A DNA stretch of 64,000 nt from Competibacter_A sp002352125 (GTDB lineage Bacteria; Pseudomonadota; Gammaproteobacteria; Competibacterales; Competibacteraceae): contig DAOROA010000008.1 of NCBI GenBank assembly GCA_035441325.1, positions 1 to 64,000 of the forward strand, written 5' to 3'. A program made the translations under genes and the position numbers. The notes beneath the pieces are model-generated. The model was not told where the DNA came from, searched no databases, and saw only the letters and a list, made by a program, of their open reading frames with translations. This document shows positions 17,849-26,742 of this stretch, piece by piece (the first letter of the stretch is position 1; each line of letters begins with the position of its first letter).

Positions 17849-18934
17849 TCACAACACACCTTTCGGATACGACCCCAACACCCGGAACAGGCTAGCTTGT
17901 TCGCGCAGCTCCGCGAGCGCAGTGGCTACCGGCTCGTCCTGGGCGTGGCCGTCGAGATCGATGAAGAACACATAATCCCACATCCCGCGCCGCGAGGGGC
18001 GCGACTCGATCCGGTTCATGCTCACGTCGTTCCGGGCCAGCGGCTCCAGCAGCTTGAACAAAGCGCCGGGCCGGTTGAGCGAAGCCACCAGCAACGCAGT
18101 CTTGTCGTCGCCGGAAGGCTGAATCGGTTGGGTGCCGATGATCAGAAACCGCGTGGTGTTGTTCGGTTCGTCCTCGATATTTCGCACCAGAGTCGGCAAA
18201 TTGTAAATATCCGCTGCACACTGGCCGGCGATGGCCGCCGCGTCCACCTCATCGCGCACCCGCCTCGCCGCCTCGCCGTTGCTGCTCACTTCGATCTGGT
18301 CCACGCGCGGCAAGTTAGCGTCCAGCCATTCGCGGCACTGCGCCAGCGACTGCCGGTGCGAATAGACGCGATGGATGGCTTCGATGTCGAGCGCACGGGT
18401 GATAAGGTGATGGTTGATGCGCATCTGCACTTCGCCGCAAATCCGCAGCGGCGATTGAAGGAACATATCCAGCGTGTGGTTGACCACGCCCTCGGTCGAG
18501 TTTTCCACCGGTACGACCCCGTAGTCGGCGGAGCCGGCTTCGACCTCGCGAAACACCTCGTCGATGGCCCGCAGCGGAATGCTGCGGATGGATTTGCCGA
18601 AATGCTTGAGCGCGGCGGCTTGGGTAAAAGTACCTTCCGGTCCCAAGAACGCGATGCGCAGCGGCTCTTCCAGAGCCAGACAGGCCGACATGATTTCGCG
18701 GAACAACCGGGCCATTTCTTCGTTGCTGAGCGGCCCCCGGTTGGCTTCGATCACCCGCCGCAGCACCTGCGCCTCGCGCTCCGGGCGGTAGAGGTTGCCG
18801 CTGGCGCCAGCGGCCTGCTTGAGCGCGCCGATTTCCTGCGCACAACGTGCCCGGTCGGCGATTAGCGTTTGAATCTGCCGGTCCAGTTCATCGATTCGCG
18901 AGCGTAACGCCAGCAAGCTATCGGTTTCGCTCAT
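17849..18934 (-). CDS. pheA: Bifunctional chorismate mutase/prephenate dehydratase (P-protein)
   Basis: Makes phenylpyruvate from chorismate. The 361-residue protein has an N-terminal AroQ chorismate mutase domain (residues about 5-90, LRSRIDELDRQIQTLI), a prephenate dehydratase domain (about 93-270, FLGPEGTFTQAA and VVPVENSTEGVV), and a C-terminal ACT domain with the phenylalanine-binding GALFKLLEP and ESRPSRRGMWDYVFFID. Length matches Pseudomonas PheA. Its ATG overlaps the gyrA stop by 4 bases. serC, which lies between gyrA and pheA in Pseudomonas, is absent here. Confidence 0.97.
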   Translation of the reverse strand: MSETDSLLALRSRIDELDRQIQTLIADRARCAQEIGALKQAAGASGNLYRPEREAQVLRRVIEANRGPLSNEEMARLFREIMSACLALEEPLRIAFLGPEGTFTQAAALKHFGKSIRSIPLRAIDEVFREVEAGSADYGVVPVENSTEGVVNHTLDMFLQSPLRICGEVQMRINHHLITRALDIEAIHRVYSHRQSLAQCREWLDANLPRVDQIEVSSNGEAARRVRDEVDAAAIAGQCAADIYNLPTLVRNIEDEPNNTTRFLIIGTQPIQPSGDDKTALLVASLNRPGALFKLLEPLARNDVSMNRIESRPSRRGMWDYVFFIDLDGHAQDEPVATALAELREQASLFRVLGSYPKGVL

Positions 18935-21543
18935 TCCGCCCCCTCCTCGTCGCTGGAACCCTCGTCGGTTGTCGAGCCGCCATCGTCGCCGTTCGCGTCG
19001 CCGTTACCCTCCACCTCGCCGATGCTCTCGATCTTCTCGATCCCGACCAGCTTCTCGGTTCCATGCAGGCTGATCAGCTTCACGCCTTGGGTGTTGCGGC
19101 TCACCAGCGAAATACCTTCGACCGGGGTACGCACCAGCGTACCGCCATCGGTGATCAGCATGATCTCGTGATCGCTTTCCACCTGCACCGCGCCGACGAC
19201 CTGGCCGTTGCGTTCGGAAGTCTGAATGGCAATCACGCCGTGCCCGCCGCGCGCCTTGCGGGGATAGTCATCGACCGGGGTGCGCTTGCCGAAGCCGTTC
19301 TCGGTCACCGTCAGCACCGCGCCCTCGCCCACCACGATCAAGGCGATGACCTTTTGGGCCTCGTCCACGCGGATGCCACGCACGCCGCGGGCGGAGCGCC
19401 CCATGTCTCGCACCTCGGTTTCGGCGAAGCGCACGGCTTTGCCGGCGTCGGTGAACAACATGATATCGCGCTGGCCGTCGGTCAGTTCCACGTTCACCAA
19501 TTGATCGCCATCGATCAGATCGATGGCGATGATGCCGCTGGGGCGAGGACGCGAAAACTCGGACAGGGGAGTTTTCTTGACCGTGCCGCTGGCGGTGGCG
19601 AAAAAAACGTAGTGATCGTCGCTGAACTCGCGCACCGCCAGCACCGCGTTGATGCGCTCGCCCTCTTCCAGCGGCAGCAGGTTAATGATCGGCCTGCCGC
19701 GCGCCGTCCGGCCGGCCTGCGGCAACTCGTACACTTTTTTCCAGTACACGCGGCCGCGGTTGGAAAAACAGAGGACGGTATCGTGGGTGCTGGCGATGAA
19801 TAGCTTGTCCACGAAATCCTCTTCCTTAACCGTGGTCGCCGCTCGGCCCCGCCCGCCGCGCCGCTGCGCCCGGTACAAGGACAACAGTTGCGACTTGACA
19901 TAACCGGCATGGGACAGTGTCACCACCATGGTTTCCTCGCTGATCAAATCCTCCAAGTTGAGGTTCTGCTCATCGAGCTGGATCACGGTACGGCGAGGAT
20001 CGGCGTATTGCGCCCGCAAATCCTGCAATTCGGCGCGAATCACCGCCGTCAGTCGCTCCGGGTCGGTCAGAATCGCTAGCAACTCTTGGATTCGATTTAG
20101 CAATTCCTGATATTCGTCCAGCAGTTTGCGCTGCTCCAAGCCAGTCAAGCGGTGCAGGCGCAGATCGAGAATCGCCTGGGCCTGCACCGGCGACAGCCGA
20201 TAGCCGGCTTCGCTCAACCCAAATGCCTCGGCCAGGTCTTCCGGCCGGGAGGCTATCGCGCCGGACTGACCCAGCAACTCGGTCACCAACCCCGGCAACC
20301 AGACCCGCTCCAGCAGCGCGGCCCTGGCGGCAGCCGGATCGGCGGCAGCGCGAATCAAGGCGATCAGCGGATCTAAATTCGCCAGCGCCACCGCCAACCC
20401 CTCGACGATGTGGGCGCGCTCCCGGGCCTTGCGCAGCTCGAACACAGTCCGCCGTACCACGATCTCGCGGCGGTGCGCCAGAAACGCCTCCAGCACCCGC
20501 TTGAGATTGAGCAGGCGCGGCTGGCCATCCACCAGCGCCACCATGTTGACGCCGAACACGCATTGCAGCGGCGTGTGCAGAAACAGATTGTTCAGCAGTA
20601 CTTCGGCGTTCTCGTTCCGGCGCACCTCGATATAGATCCGCATTCCGTCCTTGTCGGATTCGTCGCGCAGCTCGGCGATACCTTCGATTTTCTTGTCCTT
20701 GACCAGCTCGGCGATTTTTTCGATCAGCCGGGCCTTGTTCACCTGATAGGGCAACTCGGTGACGATGATGGCCTGCCGGCCGCGCGTCTCGTCGATCTCG
20801 ATTTCGGTGCGGGCGCGCATCTGCACCCGGCCCCGGCCGGTCTCGTAGGCATCGCGAATGCCGCGCACGCCGTTGATCAGTCCGGCGGTGGGAAAATCTG
20901 GTCCTGGCAGATACCGCATCAGTTCGCCGATGCTCAGCTTGGGGTCATCGATCAGGGCCACGCAGGCATCCACCACTTCGCCGAGGTTGTGCGGCGGTAC
21001 ATTGGTGGCCATGCCGACGGCGATGCCGGACGAGCCGTTGACCAGCAAGTTGGGCAGACGGGCGGGGAAAACGGCGGGTTCGCGCTCGGATTCGTCGTAG
21101 TTGGGGACGAAATCCACCGTCTCCTTGTCGATGTCGGCCAGCATTTCGTGCGCGATGCGGGCCATGCGAACTTCGGTATAACGCATGGCGGCCGGCGCGT
21201 CGCCGTCGATGCTGCCGAAATTTCCTTGGCCGTCCACCAGCATGTAGCGCAGAGAAAACGGTTGGGCCATGCGAACGATGGCATCGTAGACGGCGGTATC
21301 ACCGTGCGGGTGATATTTGCCGATCACGTCGCCGACCACGCGGGCGGACTTCTTGTAAGGTTTGTTCCAGTCGTTGCCCAGCTCGCTCATGGCAAACAGC
21401 ACCCGCCGGTGCACCGGCTTGAGACCGTCGCGCACATCCGGCAAGGCCCGCCCCACGATCACGCTCATGGCGTAATCGAGGTAGGACTGCCGCATCTCAT
21501 CTTCCAGGTTGACCGGGAGAATTTCTTTAGCGATTTCAGTCAT
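18931..21543 (-). CDS. gyrA: DNA gyrase subunit A
   Basis: The 870-residue protein carries the catalytic Tyr122 (AAMRYTE) and the quinolone-determining region GKYHPHGDTAVYD. Position 83 is Thr, the normal residue in Pseudomonas, and Asp87 is intact, so there is no sign of a resistance mutation. The C-terminal beta-pinwheel has its GyrA box QRRGGRGR. The protein ends in a long acidic Gly/Asp/Glu-rich tail. It heads the gyrA-pheA-hisC-tyrA-aroA-cmk run, with a 115-base gap upstream that should hold its promoter. Confidence 0.98.
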   Translation of the reverse strand: MTEIAKEILPVNLEDEMRQSYLDYAMSVIVGRALPDVRDGLKPVHRRVLFAMSELGNDWNKPYKKSARVVGDVIGKYHPHGDTAVYDAIVRMAQPFSLRYMLVDGQGNFGSIDGDAPAAMRYTEVRMARIAHEMLADIDKETVDFVPNYDESEREPAVFPARLPNLLVNGSSGIAVGMATNVPPHNLGEVVDACVALIDDPKLSIGELMRYLPGPDFPTAGLINGVRGIRDAYETGRGRVQMRARTEIEIDETRGRQAIIVTELPYQVNKARLIEKIAELVKDKKIEGIAELRDESDKDGMRIYIEVRRNENAEVLLNNLFLHTPLQCVFGVNMVALVDGQPRLLNLKRVLEAFLAHRREIVVRRTVFELRKARERAHIVEGLAVALANLDPLIALIRAAADPAAARAALLERVWLPGLVTELLGQSGAIASRPEDLAEAFGLSEAGYRLSPVQAQAILDLRLHRLTGLEQRKLLDEYQELLNRIQELLAILTDPERLTAVIRAELQDLRAQYADPRRTVIQLDEQNLNLEDLISEETMVVTLSHAGYVKSQLLSLYRAQRRGGRGRAATTVKEEDFVDKLFIASTHDTVLCFSNRGRVYWKKVYELPQAGRTARGRPIINLLPLEEGERINAVLAVREFSDDHYVFFATASGTVKKTPLSEFSRPRPSGIIAIDLIDGDQLVNVELTDGQRDIMLFTDAGKAVRFAETEVRDMGRSARGVRGIRVDEAQKVIALIVVGEGAVLTVTENGFGKRTPVDDYPRKARGGHGVIAIQTSERNGQVVGAVQVESDHEIMLITDGGTLVRTPVEGISLVSRNTQGVKLISLHGTEKLVGIEKIESIGEVEGNGDANGDDGGSTTDEGSSDEEGAE

Positions 21544-21658
21544 GCGCAGACCTTGTTATTCGTCAAATCGCGCCGATAGCACGATCGTAGGGGGTGAATA
21601 TTGTAGCACAGAAGGGACTTGCGGGCCGTGGCCCCGCACGCCGGCGGCTTACTCCGGC

Positions 21659-23197
21659 TCAACTCAGCACTCGCCCCGGCAAATCCGCTAGCCAGCGCCC
21701 TGCGCTAGCGAGCTGCTGGCGGAGCAAGGCCCAATTTTCCCGGCGTTTTCCATCTTCCAGACAGCGCTGGAAGCGGGTTCGATTCGCCTCGTCCTGCCGT
21801 TCGAGTATTGCGGCCCAGAAGGCATCATCGTTGTAGATTCGCCTCTCGGCCAGACAAACCGGAATCACCGCCGCCACCGGCACCGCCAGATCCGCCGCCA
21901 CCGCTTCGGTCGCTGCCCGGATGTTGGCGGCCTTGGCGCTCGCCGGATCGGACAGATCGTAAGGCGGTCGCCATTCGCGAGACGGACGGAGCTGGTCGAT
22001 GTAGGTGACCGCGACCAACAAAGGTGGCGGGCGACGATCCGGCTGGGCCGCGTACCAATCGCGCAGCGCATCCAGCCGCTCCCGATCCAACTGCCGGTCC
22101 GGGCGATGTGCGGCGCAAACCCACAAGATCAAATCCGCTGTCAGTGCAACCTGCTTCAGCGTCTTTTCGTCCAACAGCGACGAATCGCAGCCGGGCGCGT
22201 CGAAGATCAAAGCCGCATCCAGTCCATCGCGTTCCAAGCGGTAAGGCACCAAGCTCGCGGTGGTATCCGGCAGCACGTCGGTCGCGGCGACCAATCGTCC
22301 GAACAGCGCGTTGATCAAGCTCGATTTCCCCGCGCTTGTCCGGCCCAAGACCAGAATGCGCAGCGGTTCGCCGGTTCGAGCAGCGGCAACCTCGGCCTGC
22401 CGCAGATCGGCTCGCGAGGCTTTGGTCGGTCCGGCGGTCGATTCGACATCGGTCAAAAGTAGCCGACCGCTGTAAAGATCGATAGCGTAGTAGCCGACTT
22501 TGCGCACATATTCCCGCAGCAGCCAGCGATGCAGTTCGGTCCAGGCGGCGCCGTAGCCGCGATTGCGCAACTGCCCCCAGATTTCGCTCAGCAGGGCATC
22601 GGCGGGATTGATGACCAGCCGGCCGGCTCGATATACGTTCAGCAACCGCTCGGCGGACGCTTTCCAGCCCCAAGCCCGAACCAGATCGCCGATGGTCAGC
22701 CAATGGCTGAACGGGATTTGTCCCGAAATGGTGGCGCGCAGATCGCGGCTGGCCCGTTCGATGATCAGCAGCGTGTGCGGCACGGTCAGTTCCAGCAAAG
22801 GCCGCTCCACTTCCGGGTGGTGGTGGCGAGCGACGGTTTCCAGAGCCTTTTGGCCGAGCAGCCAGAGCCGGCCACCGTCGGTCAGCGACCAGTCTTCCGG
22901 CTTCGTTTCCTCCGCCAATCGCTCGACCGCCACCCAGGCGCCATTGGCCTTAGGAGGCCAATGGGGATCGGGGCCGGTCGCCGCGTCGTTCAACAACTGG
23001 CGATCCCGCTGGCGCAGCCGGTATTGCAGGCCATATCCGACGGCGCTGCACGCTACCATCGCCGCCAGCCACCACCGCAGCGAATCGGTTTGCCACAGCC
23101 AATAGACGCCAAACGGCAACAGAGCGACGACGGGAACCGTCCACAACAGGAGCGCCGCCAAGTGCAGGCGGTCGATCCGATCGGGCAATATTTTCAT
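21659..23197 (-). CDS. Membrane-anchored GTPase, dynamin/Era-like superfamily
   Basis: A 512-residue protein with two N-terminal membrane helices (LHLAALLLWTVPVVALLPFG and WWLAAMVACSAVGYG; about residues 12-55), a helical middle, and a C-terminal GTPase domain. G1 is GRTSAGKSS (about residue 284) and G3 is DAPG; G4 reads TYID instead of N/TKxD. Its ATG overlaps the stop of the upstream GTPase gene by 4 bases (ATGA), so the two are made together. The frame is open to 23374 but the coupled ATG is preferred. Partner and function are unknown; a role in membrane remodelling or envelope stress is a guess from family resemblance to YcjX/YcjF and dynamin-like pairs. Confidence 0.82.
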   Translation of the reverse strand: MKILPDRIDRLHLAALLLWTVPVVALLPFGVYWLWQTDSLRWWLAAMVACSAVGYGLQYRLRQRDRQLLNDAATGPDPHWPPKANGAWVAVERLAEETKPEDWSLTDGGRLWLLGQKALETVARHHHPEVERPLLELTVPHTLLIIERASRDLRATISGQIPFSHWLTIGDLVRAWGWKASAERLLNVYRAGRLVINPADALLSEIWGQLRNRGYGAAWTELHRWLLREYVRKVGYYAIDLYSGRLLLTDVESTAGPTKASRADLRQAEVAAARTGEPLRILVLGRTSAGKSSLINALFGRLVAATDVLPDTTASLVPYRLERDGLDAALIFDAPGCDSSLLDEKTLKQVALTADLILWVCAAHRPDRQLDRERLDALRDWYAAQPDRRPPPLLVAVTYIDQLRPSREWRPPYDLSDPASAKAANIRAATEAVAADLAVPVAAVIPVCLAERRIYNDDAFWAAILERQDEANRTRFQRCLEDGKRRENWALLRQQLASAGRWLADLPGRVLS

Positions 23198-24411
23198 GGC
23201 AGACGATCCTCGGGGGGCGATCCCAGAAGGCTGGAGCCGGTTGTCAACGCTTCGGCATACACGCGGCGCAGCGCCTTGGAATCGACCGGGCCGCCTTGGC
23301 CCCGGACGGCAAAGTAGTGACCGGCGGCCTTGCCCAGCGCGTAGGTGGTCGCGCCGCTGGCCGTGGCGCCCCACACCGCCCCGACGGTTTGCCCCCAGCC
23401 GGGGATCAGTTTGACCACTTCCCGCCCCAACAACCGCGCTACATAGCCCGCGCCGACGCCAGCCCCCAACAAGCCGAGAAATTCGGAAACCGCACGGCCG
23501 TCCCAGGTTTGGCCGTACAGGTTAGCGACGGCGTGCAACAGTTTGGCCTGCACCGCCGGGACGCCGACCAGATCGACCAAAGGAAGCGCCCCGACTCCGG
23601 CGGCGGCCACGGCATGACCGACAACATGGGGATGCGCGGCGCGGGCGTAGATATCCCGCACGCCAGCGTCTCCCCACAACATCCCCCGCAACCGCAGCGT
23701 GGACGCTCCTTCGGCGGCGCTCCAAAATGCCTCTAAGCCATAGTTGACCGGCTCCCAGCCATCCTCCGGCTGGGTCAAATCGACCGGTACCCACTTCACG
23801 GGCGCCGATCCCGGCAACGTTCCCAACCGTTTTCGTTGCTCGAACAAGGCTCGGGCGAGATCGCGAGCAACTTGGGGCGGCAACGGTTCGCGGTCGTAGG
23901 GATACGGCAGAACATGATCCTGGGCGGGCGAATAGAGTTCGTGCAGGCCGGTCTGGGCGATCAACACCGGCCATCGGGGATGGCGGCGACGCACGGCCCG
24001 CAGCACCTCGAACACGGCATCTTGGCGCACGTCGGCCGCTTTCATCACGCCCAGAACGAGATGCGCCTGCGATTCGCAGTAATGGATATCCTCGTTGGGA
24101 TCGTAGGCCACCTCGCCCAAGCCGCGCGTGTCGAGAAAGCGCACCAATGGCGCCTCGGCCGGAAAATCGTAAAACTGCGCGGTGCGGGTACAGGGTTGGA
24201 AACCGTTGCCGATCTCGGCGGCTTCGCTGCCGGTCAGAGCGCGGATGATCGAGGTTTTACCGGCCTGCGCTTTGCCGAGCAACCACAATACCGGCAAGGG
24301 CTGCCGCGCCCGCGCCTGGCGCAGCGCCTCGTCCAGCTCGTCGGAATCGATCTGCGGACTCAGCAACGCCTCGCGCAAACGGCGCCAGAAATCGGCCACA
24401 CTCCTCCTCAT
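23194..24411 (-). CDS. GTPase with C-terminal DUF697-like domain
   Basis: A 405-residue protein. The N-terminal GTPase domain has G1 GKAQAGKTSI (residues 46-55) and G3 DTRG; G4 is degenerate (AQTGLHE). The C-terminal half has Gly/Ala-rich hydrophobic helices (VVGHAVAAAGVGALPLVDLVGVPAVQ and a later IPGWGQTVGAVWGATASGATTYALG), the pattern of DUF697/YcjF-type membrane-associating domains. It is coupled by a 4-base overlap to the second GTPase. The start is uncertain: ATG at 24411 is followed at once by AGGAGGAG, which could instead be the ribosome site for the GTG at 24399. Confidence 0.84.
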   Translation of the reverse strand: MRRSVADFWRRLREALLSPQIDSDELDEALRQARARQPLPVLWLLGKAQAGKTSIIRALTGSEAAEIGNGFQPCTRTAQFYDFPAEAPLVRFLDTRGLGEVAYDPNEDIHYCESQAHLVLGVMKAADVRQDAVFEVLRAVRRRHPRWPVLIAQTGLHELYSPAQDHVLPYPYDREPLPPQVARDLARALFEQRKRLGTLPGSAPVKWVPVDLTQPEDGWEPVNYGLEAFWSAAEGASTLRLRGMLWGDAGVRDIYARAAHPHVVGHAVAAAGVGALPLVDLVGVPAVQAKLLHAVANLYGQTWDGRAVSEFLGLLGAGVGAGYVARLLGREVVKLIPGWGQTVGAVWGATASGATTYALGKAAGHYFAVRGQGGPVDSKALRRVYAEALTTGSSLLGSPPEDRLP

Positions 24412-24522
24412 GCACTCATGCTACAAGGCATATCGGCACGCGAAAATCGCCCAATTTTCGTTTCGAAATACGATTGCCGTTCGCGATCATCGAGCTTCGG
24501 CGTGTTGCTCGCCCCAAAAATA

Positions 24523-24550
24523 ATCGCCCCCTGGTATTCCAAGGGGCGAT
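24523..24550 (-). terminator. Intrinsic terminator of the secreted-protein gene
   Basis: On the minus strand ATCGCCCC pairs with GGGGCGAT, extended inward by CTTGG/CCAGG, and is followed by ATTATTTTT. It lies 41 bases after the stop at 24591. Confidence 0.82.
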
Positions 24551-24590
24551 GTTCCATCTTGGCCACGACCGCCGGCGAACCGCTATAACC

Positions 24591-25418
24591 TCACCGCCAA
24601 TCTTCGCCATCATAGCGTTCGCGACGGGGGGGCGGCGGCGCAAATCGATCACTATCGTCGTCCCAGAACCGGTTGCGGGGCGGACGGCGGCCACTGTCGC
24701 AATCGATCACGCCTTGACGGCACAGCGTATCGCGCCAAGCGTACTTCAGAAAATACTGGACGAACGGCCGCCGTTCGGGATCGAATTCCACTCGCCGCGA
24801 TGGCGACCACTCGCTTTCGCCGTAGCCGGTTCCAGACTCGGACTTCCGATAGGATTCGGCGGTGGACGGCGCGGCTTCGGCGGGGGGCCGCAAACCACGC
24901 TGGTTATTGTAACCGCTGCCCCCCCGGTCCCACGGCTGGTAAGCCTCCCGAAACGCCGCCACCGCGATCACACCCATCGCCGAATAATCGCCCCAGGCGC
25001 CAGAATAGGAATCGCCGGCATCGGTGAAATAGAAACGATTGACTCGATTCTTGCCGGTGCGCCAACCTTCGTAGGTTTCCTGCTGATAAGGTCCGAGCAC
25101 GTACATCCGTTCGTCCGAGCGGAGTTCGGAACGGGCGCCGGAAATGATGTTGCGGCCGTCCACCGCAACCACCACGCCCACGCGCTGGTTGGTGCGGTTG
25201 CGGATTTGGATGGAATAGTTCTGGCCGCGCTTGGCCTCCAGATACGCCTTGTAAATTCCGGGCCGATCTTCGCTTTCCAGCGGGTACTCCGAAAGAGATC
25301 GGCCACGATCGCCGATCACTTCGATTTCCACGTCACCCACCCCCGACCGTTCCGCCCAGACCGCCGCCGGACCCAGCGCAGCCAAAACCGCCGTTAACCA
25401 TGCTTGCCATTTTTTCAT
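24591..25418 (-). CDS. Secreted/periplasmic protein of unknown function, 275 aa
   Basis: The protein starts MKKWQAWLTAVLAALGPAAV with a signal peptide (cleavage likely after VWA). Residues about 25-150 look like a folded beta-rich domain (EIEVIGDRGRSLSEYPL, IQIRNRTNQRVGVVVAVDGR, YVLGPYQQETYEGW), followed by a conserved-looking stretch around YSAMGVIAVAAF. The last 100 residues are Pro/Arg/Asp-rich and disordered. I do not recognise a named family. It has its own terminator and is divergent from the PepSY/two-component operon across a 263-base region, so it may be a target of that regulator. The ATG at 25418 is preferred over an upstream frame extension that lacks a signal peptide. Confidence 0.82.
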   Translation of the reverse strand: MKKWQAWLTAVLAALGPAAVWAERSGVGDVEIEVIGDRGRSLSEYPLESEDRPGIYKAYLEAKRGQNYSIQIRNRTNQRVGVVVAVDGRNIISGARSELRSDERMYVLGPYQQETYEGWRTGKNRVNRFYFTDAGDSYSGAWGDYSAMGVIAVAAFREAYQPWDRGGSGYNNQRGLRPPAEAAPSTAESYRKSESGTGYGESEWSPSRRVEFDPERRPFVQYFLKYAWRDTLCRQGVIDCDSGRRPPRNRFWDDDSDRFAPPPPRRERYDGEDWR

Positions 25419-25590
25419 CGAACCTGCTCCTAGTTGATTGCTGCCCGCAGTATCTAATCGCACGTTGTTCGTGCGATTCAGGCTATGGACGATTGGCTGA
25501 ATCCATACTGAATACCGCCCGGTTCGGCCAGACCTATTTCGCGCTCGGCGAAGCCTGCCGCCGATTCAGTCCTGATTCATTCTTAACTCA

Positions 25591-25650
25591 TTAGGCTGTA
25601 AGCTAATTCGCTAGGCTGTAAGCTAGTTCGTTAGGCTGTAAGCTAATCCA
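25591..25650 (+). repeat. Three tandem 20-bp repeats in the promoter region of a two-component operon
   Basis: Three head-to-tail units: TTAGGCTGTAAGCTAATTCG, CTAGGCTGTAAGCTAGTTCG and TTAGGCTGTAAGCTAATCCA. The core (T/C)TAGGCTGTAAGCTA is constant. Each unit has short dyad ends (TTAG...CTAA or CTAG...CTAG), and the outer pair changes together between units. They end 31 bases before the ATG of the PepSY gene. A period of 20 bp is near two helical turns, as expected for side-by-side regulator dimers; OmpR-family autoregulation is a natural guess. Confidence 0.85.
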
Positions 25651-25681
25651 ATCGATCGATTTTATCTGGAAGCCCCCTACC

Positions 25682-26020
25682 ATGTCCGACAGGTTTCGGC
25701 GATCGCGGCGCTTGGCGCTGATGGTGCTCGCGGGTTTGCTGGTCGCCAGCGGCGTGCAGGCGCAAGGTTATTGGCGCGGCCGAGGCGGCGATTACGGCGA
25801 ACCGCCACCTCGCGGCCGGGAATACCGCCCGCCTCCTCGTCAGTTCGCCGACCCGGACCGGGCGGCCAAAGCGGCGCGCGACGCCACCGGCGGCCGGGTG
25901 CTGGGTGTGCAAGGTGCAGACAGAGATGGCCAACCCGGCTATCGGGTTCGCATTCTGCAACCGGACGGGCGGGTACGCAATTTTCACTACGATCCCGCCA
26001 GCGGCAGAATGCGGGATTGA
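25682..26020 (+). CDS. Small periplasmic PepSY-domain protein
   Basis: A 112-residue protein with a basic N-terminus and signal peptide (residues about 1-27, LALMVLAGLLVASGVQAQ), an Arg/Gly/Pro-rich linker, and a C-terminal PepSY domain (AAKAARDATGGRVLGVQ, GYRVRILQPDGRVRNFHYDPASG). Small PepSY proteins often sit beside PhoPQ-like regulator pairs, where they may sense cations or modulate the kinase. The response regulator starts 32 bases downstream, so the three genes form an operon led by the 20-bp repeats. Confidence 0.9.
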   Translation: MSDRFRRSRRLALMVLAGLLVASGVQAQGYWRGRGGDYGEPPPRGREYRPPPRQFADPDRAAKAARDATGGRVLGVQGADRDGQPGYRVRILQPDGRVRNFHYDPASGRMRD

Positions 26021-26052
26021 CCGGCCAGAACTCCACCCGGACGATTCTTGAC

Positions 26053-26736
26053 ATGCGTATCTTGATCGTAGAAGACGAAGCTCCCCTGCTGGAGCGTGTG
26101 GCCGTTCAATTGCGCGAGCAGGGCTACGCCGTGGACACCGCCGCCGACGGCCGCAACGGCCTTTATCTCGGCCAGGAATACCCCTTGGATGCGGCGGTGG
26201 TCGATCTTGGCCTGCCAGATTTATCGGGTATCGAGGTCATCCGCCGCTGGCGGACGGCGGGACGGCGTTTTCCGATCCTGATCCTCACCGCTCGCGGGCG
26301 CTGGCAGGACAAGGTCGAGGGACTGGAAGCCGGCGCCGACGATTATTTGGTCAAACCGTTCTACATGGAAGAATTGCTGGCCCGGCTGCGAGCCTTGATC
26401 CGCCGCACCGGCGGCTGGACGCAAGCGGTGTTGCGCTGCGGACCCATTTCCCTGGACACCGGCGCGCAGCAGGTCGCCCTGGTCGGCCAACCGGTGGAAC
26501 TGACCGCTTACGAATACAAGCTTTTGGAGTACCTGATGCTGCACGCCGGCACGGTCATCTCCAAAACCGAATTGACCGAGCATCTCTACCAGGAAGACGA
26601 AGATCGCGACAGCAACGTGCTGGAAGTGCTGGTCGGCCGGCTGCGCCGCAAGCTGGACTCCGACCGCACGCTCAACCCCATCGAGACCTTGCGAGGGCGC
26701 GGCTATCGGTTTCGCCTGGAGCGGACCGCTGGCTAG
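26053..26736 (+). CDS. Two-component response regulator, OmpR/PhoP family
   Basis: A 227-residue regulator. The receiver domain has the acidic pair Glu7/Asp8 (MRILIVEDE), the phosphoacceptor Asp51 (VVDLGLPD) and the DDYLVKPF Lys loop. The C-terminal winged helix (about residues 130-223) contains ELTAYEYKLLEYLM and NVLEVLVGRLRRKL with ETLRGRGYRF, typical of the PhoP/QseB branch. The cognate kinase starts 6 bases after the stop. The likely binding site is the triple repeat upstream of the operon. Specific signals are not known. Confidence 0.95.
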   Translation: MRILIVEDEAPLLERVAVQLREQGYAVDTAADGRNGLYLGQEYPLDAAVVDLGLPDLSGIEVIRRWRTAGRRFPILILTARGRWQDKVEGLEAGADDYLVKPFYMEELLARLRALIRRTGGWTQAVLRCGPISLDTGAQQVALVGQPVELTAYEYKLLEYLMLHAGTVISKTELTEHLYQEDEDRDSNVLEVLVGRLRRKLDSDRTLNPIETLRGRGYRFRLERTAG

Positions 26737-26742
26737 ACGCCG

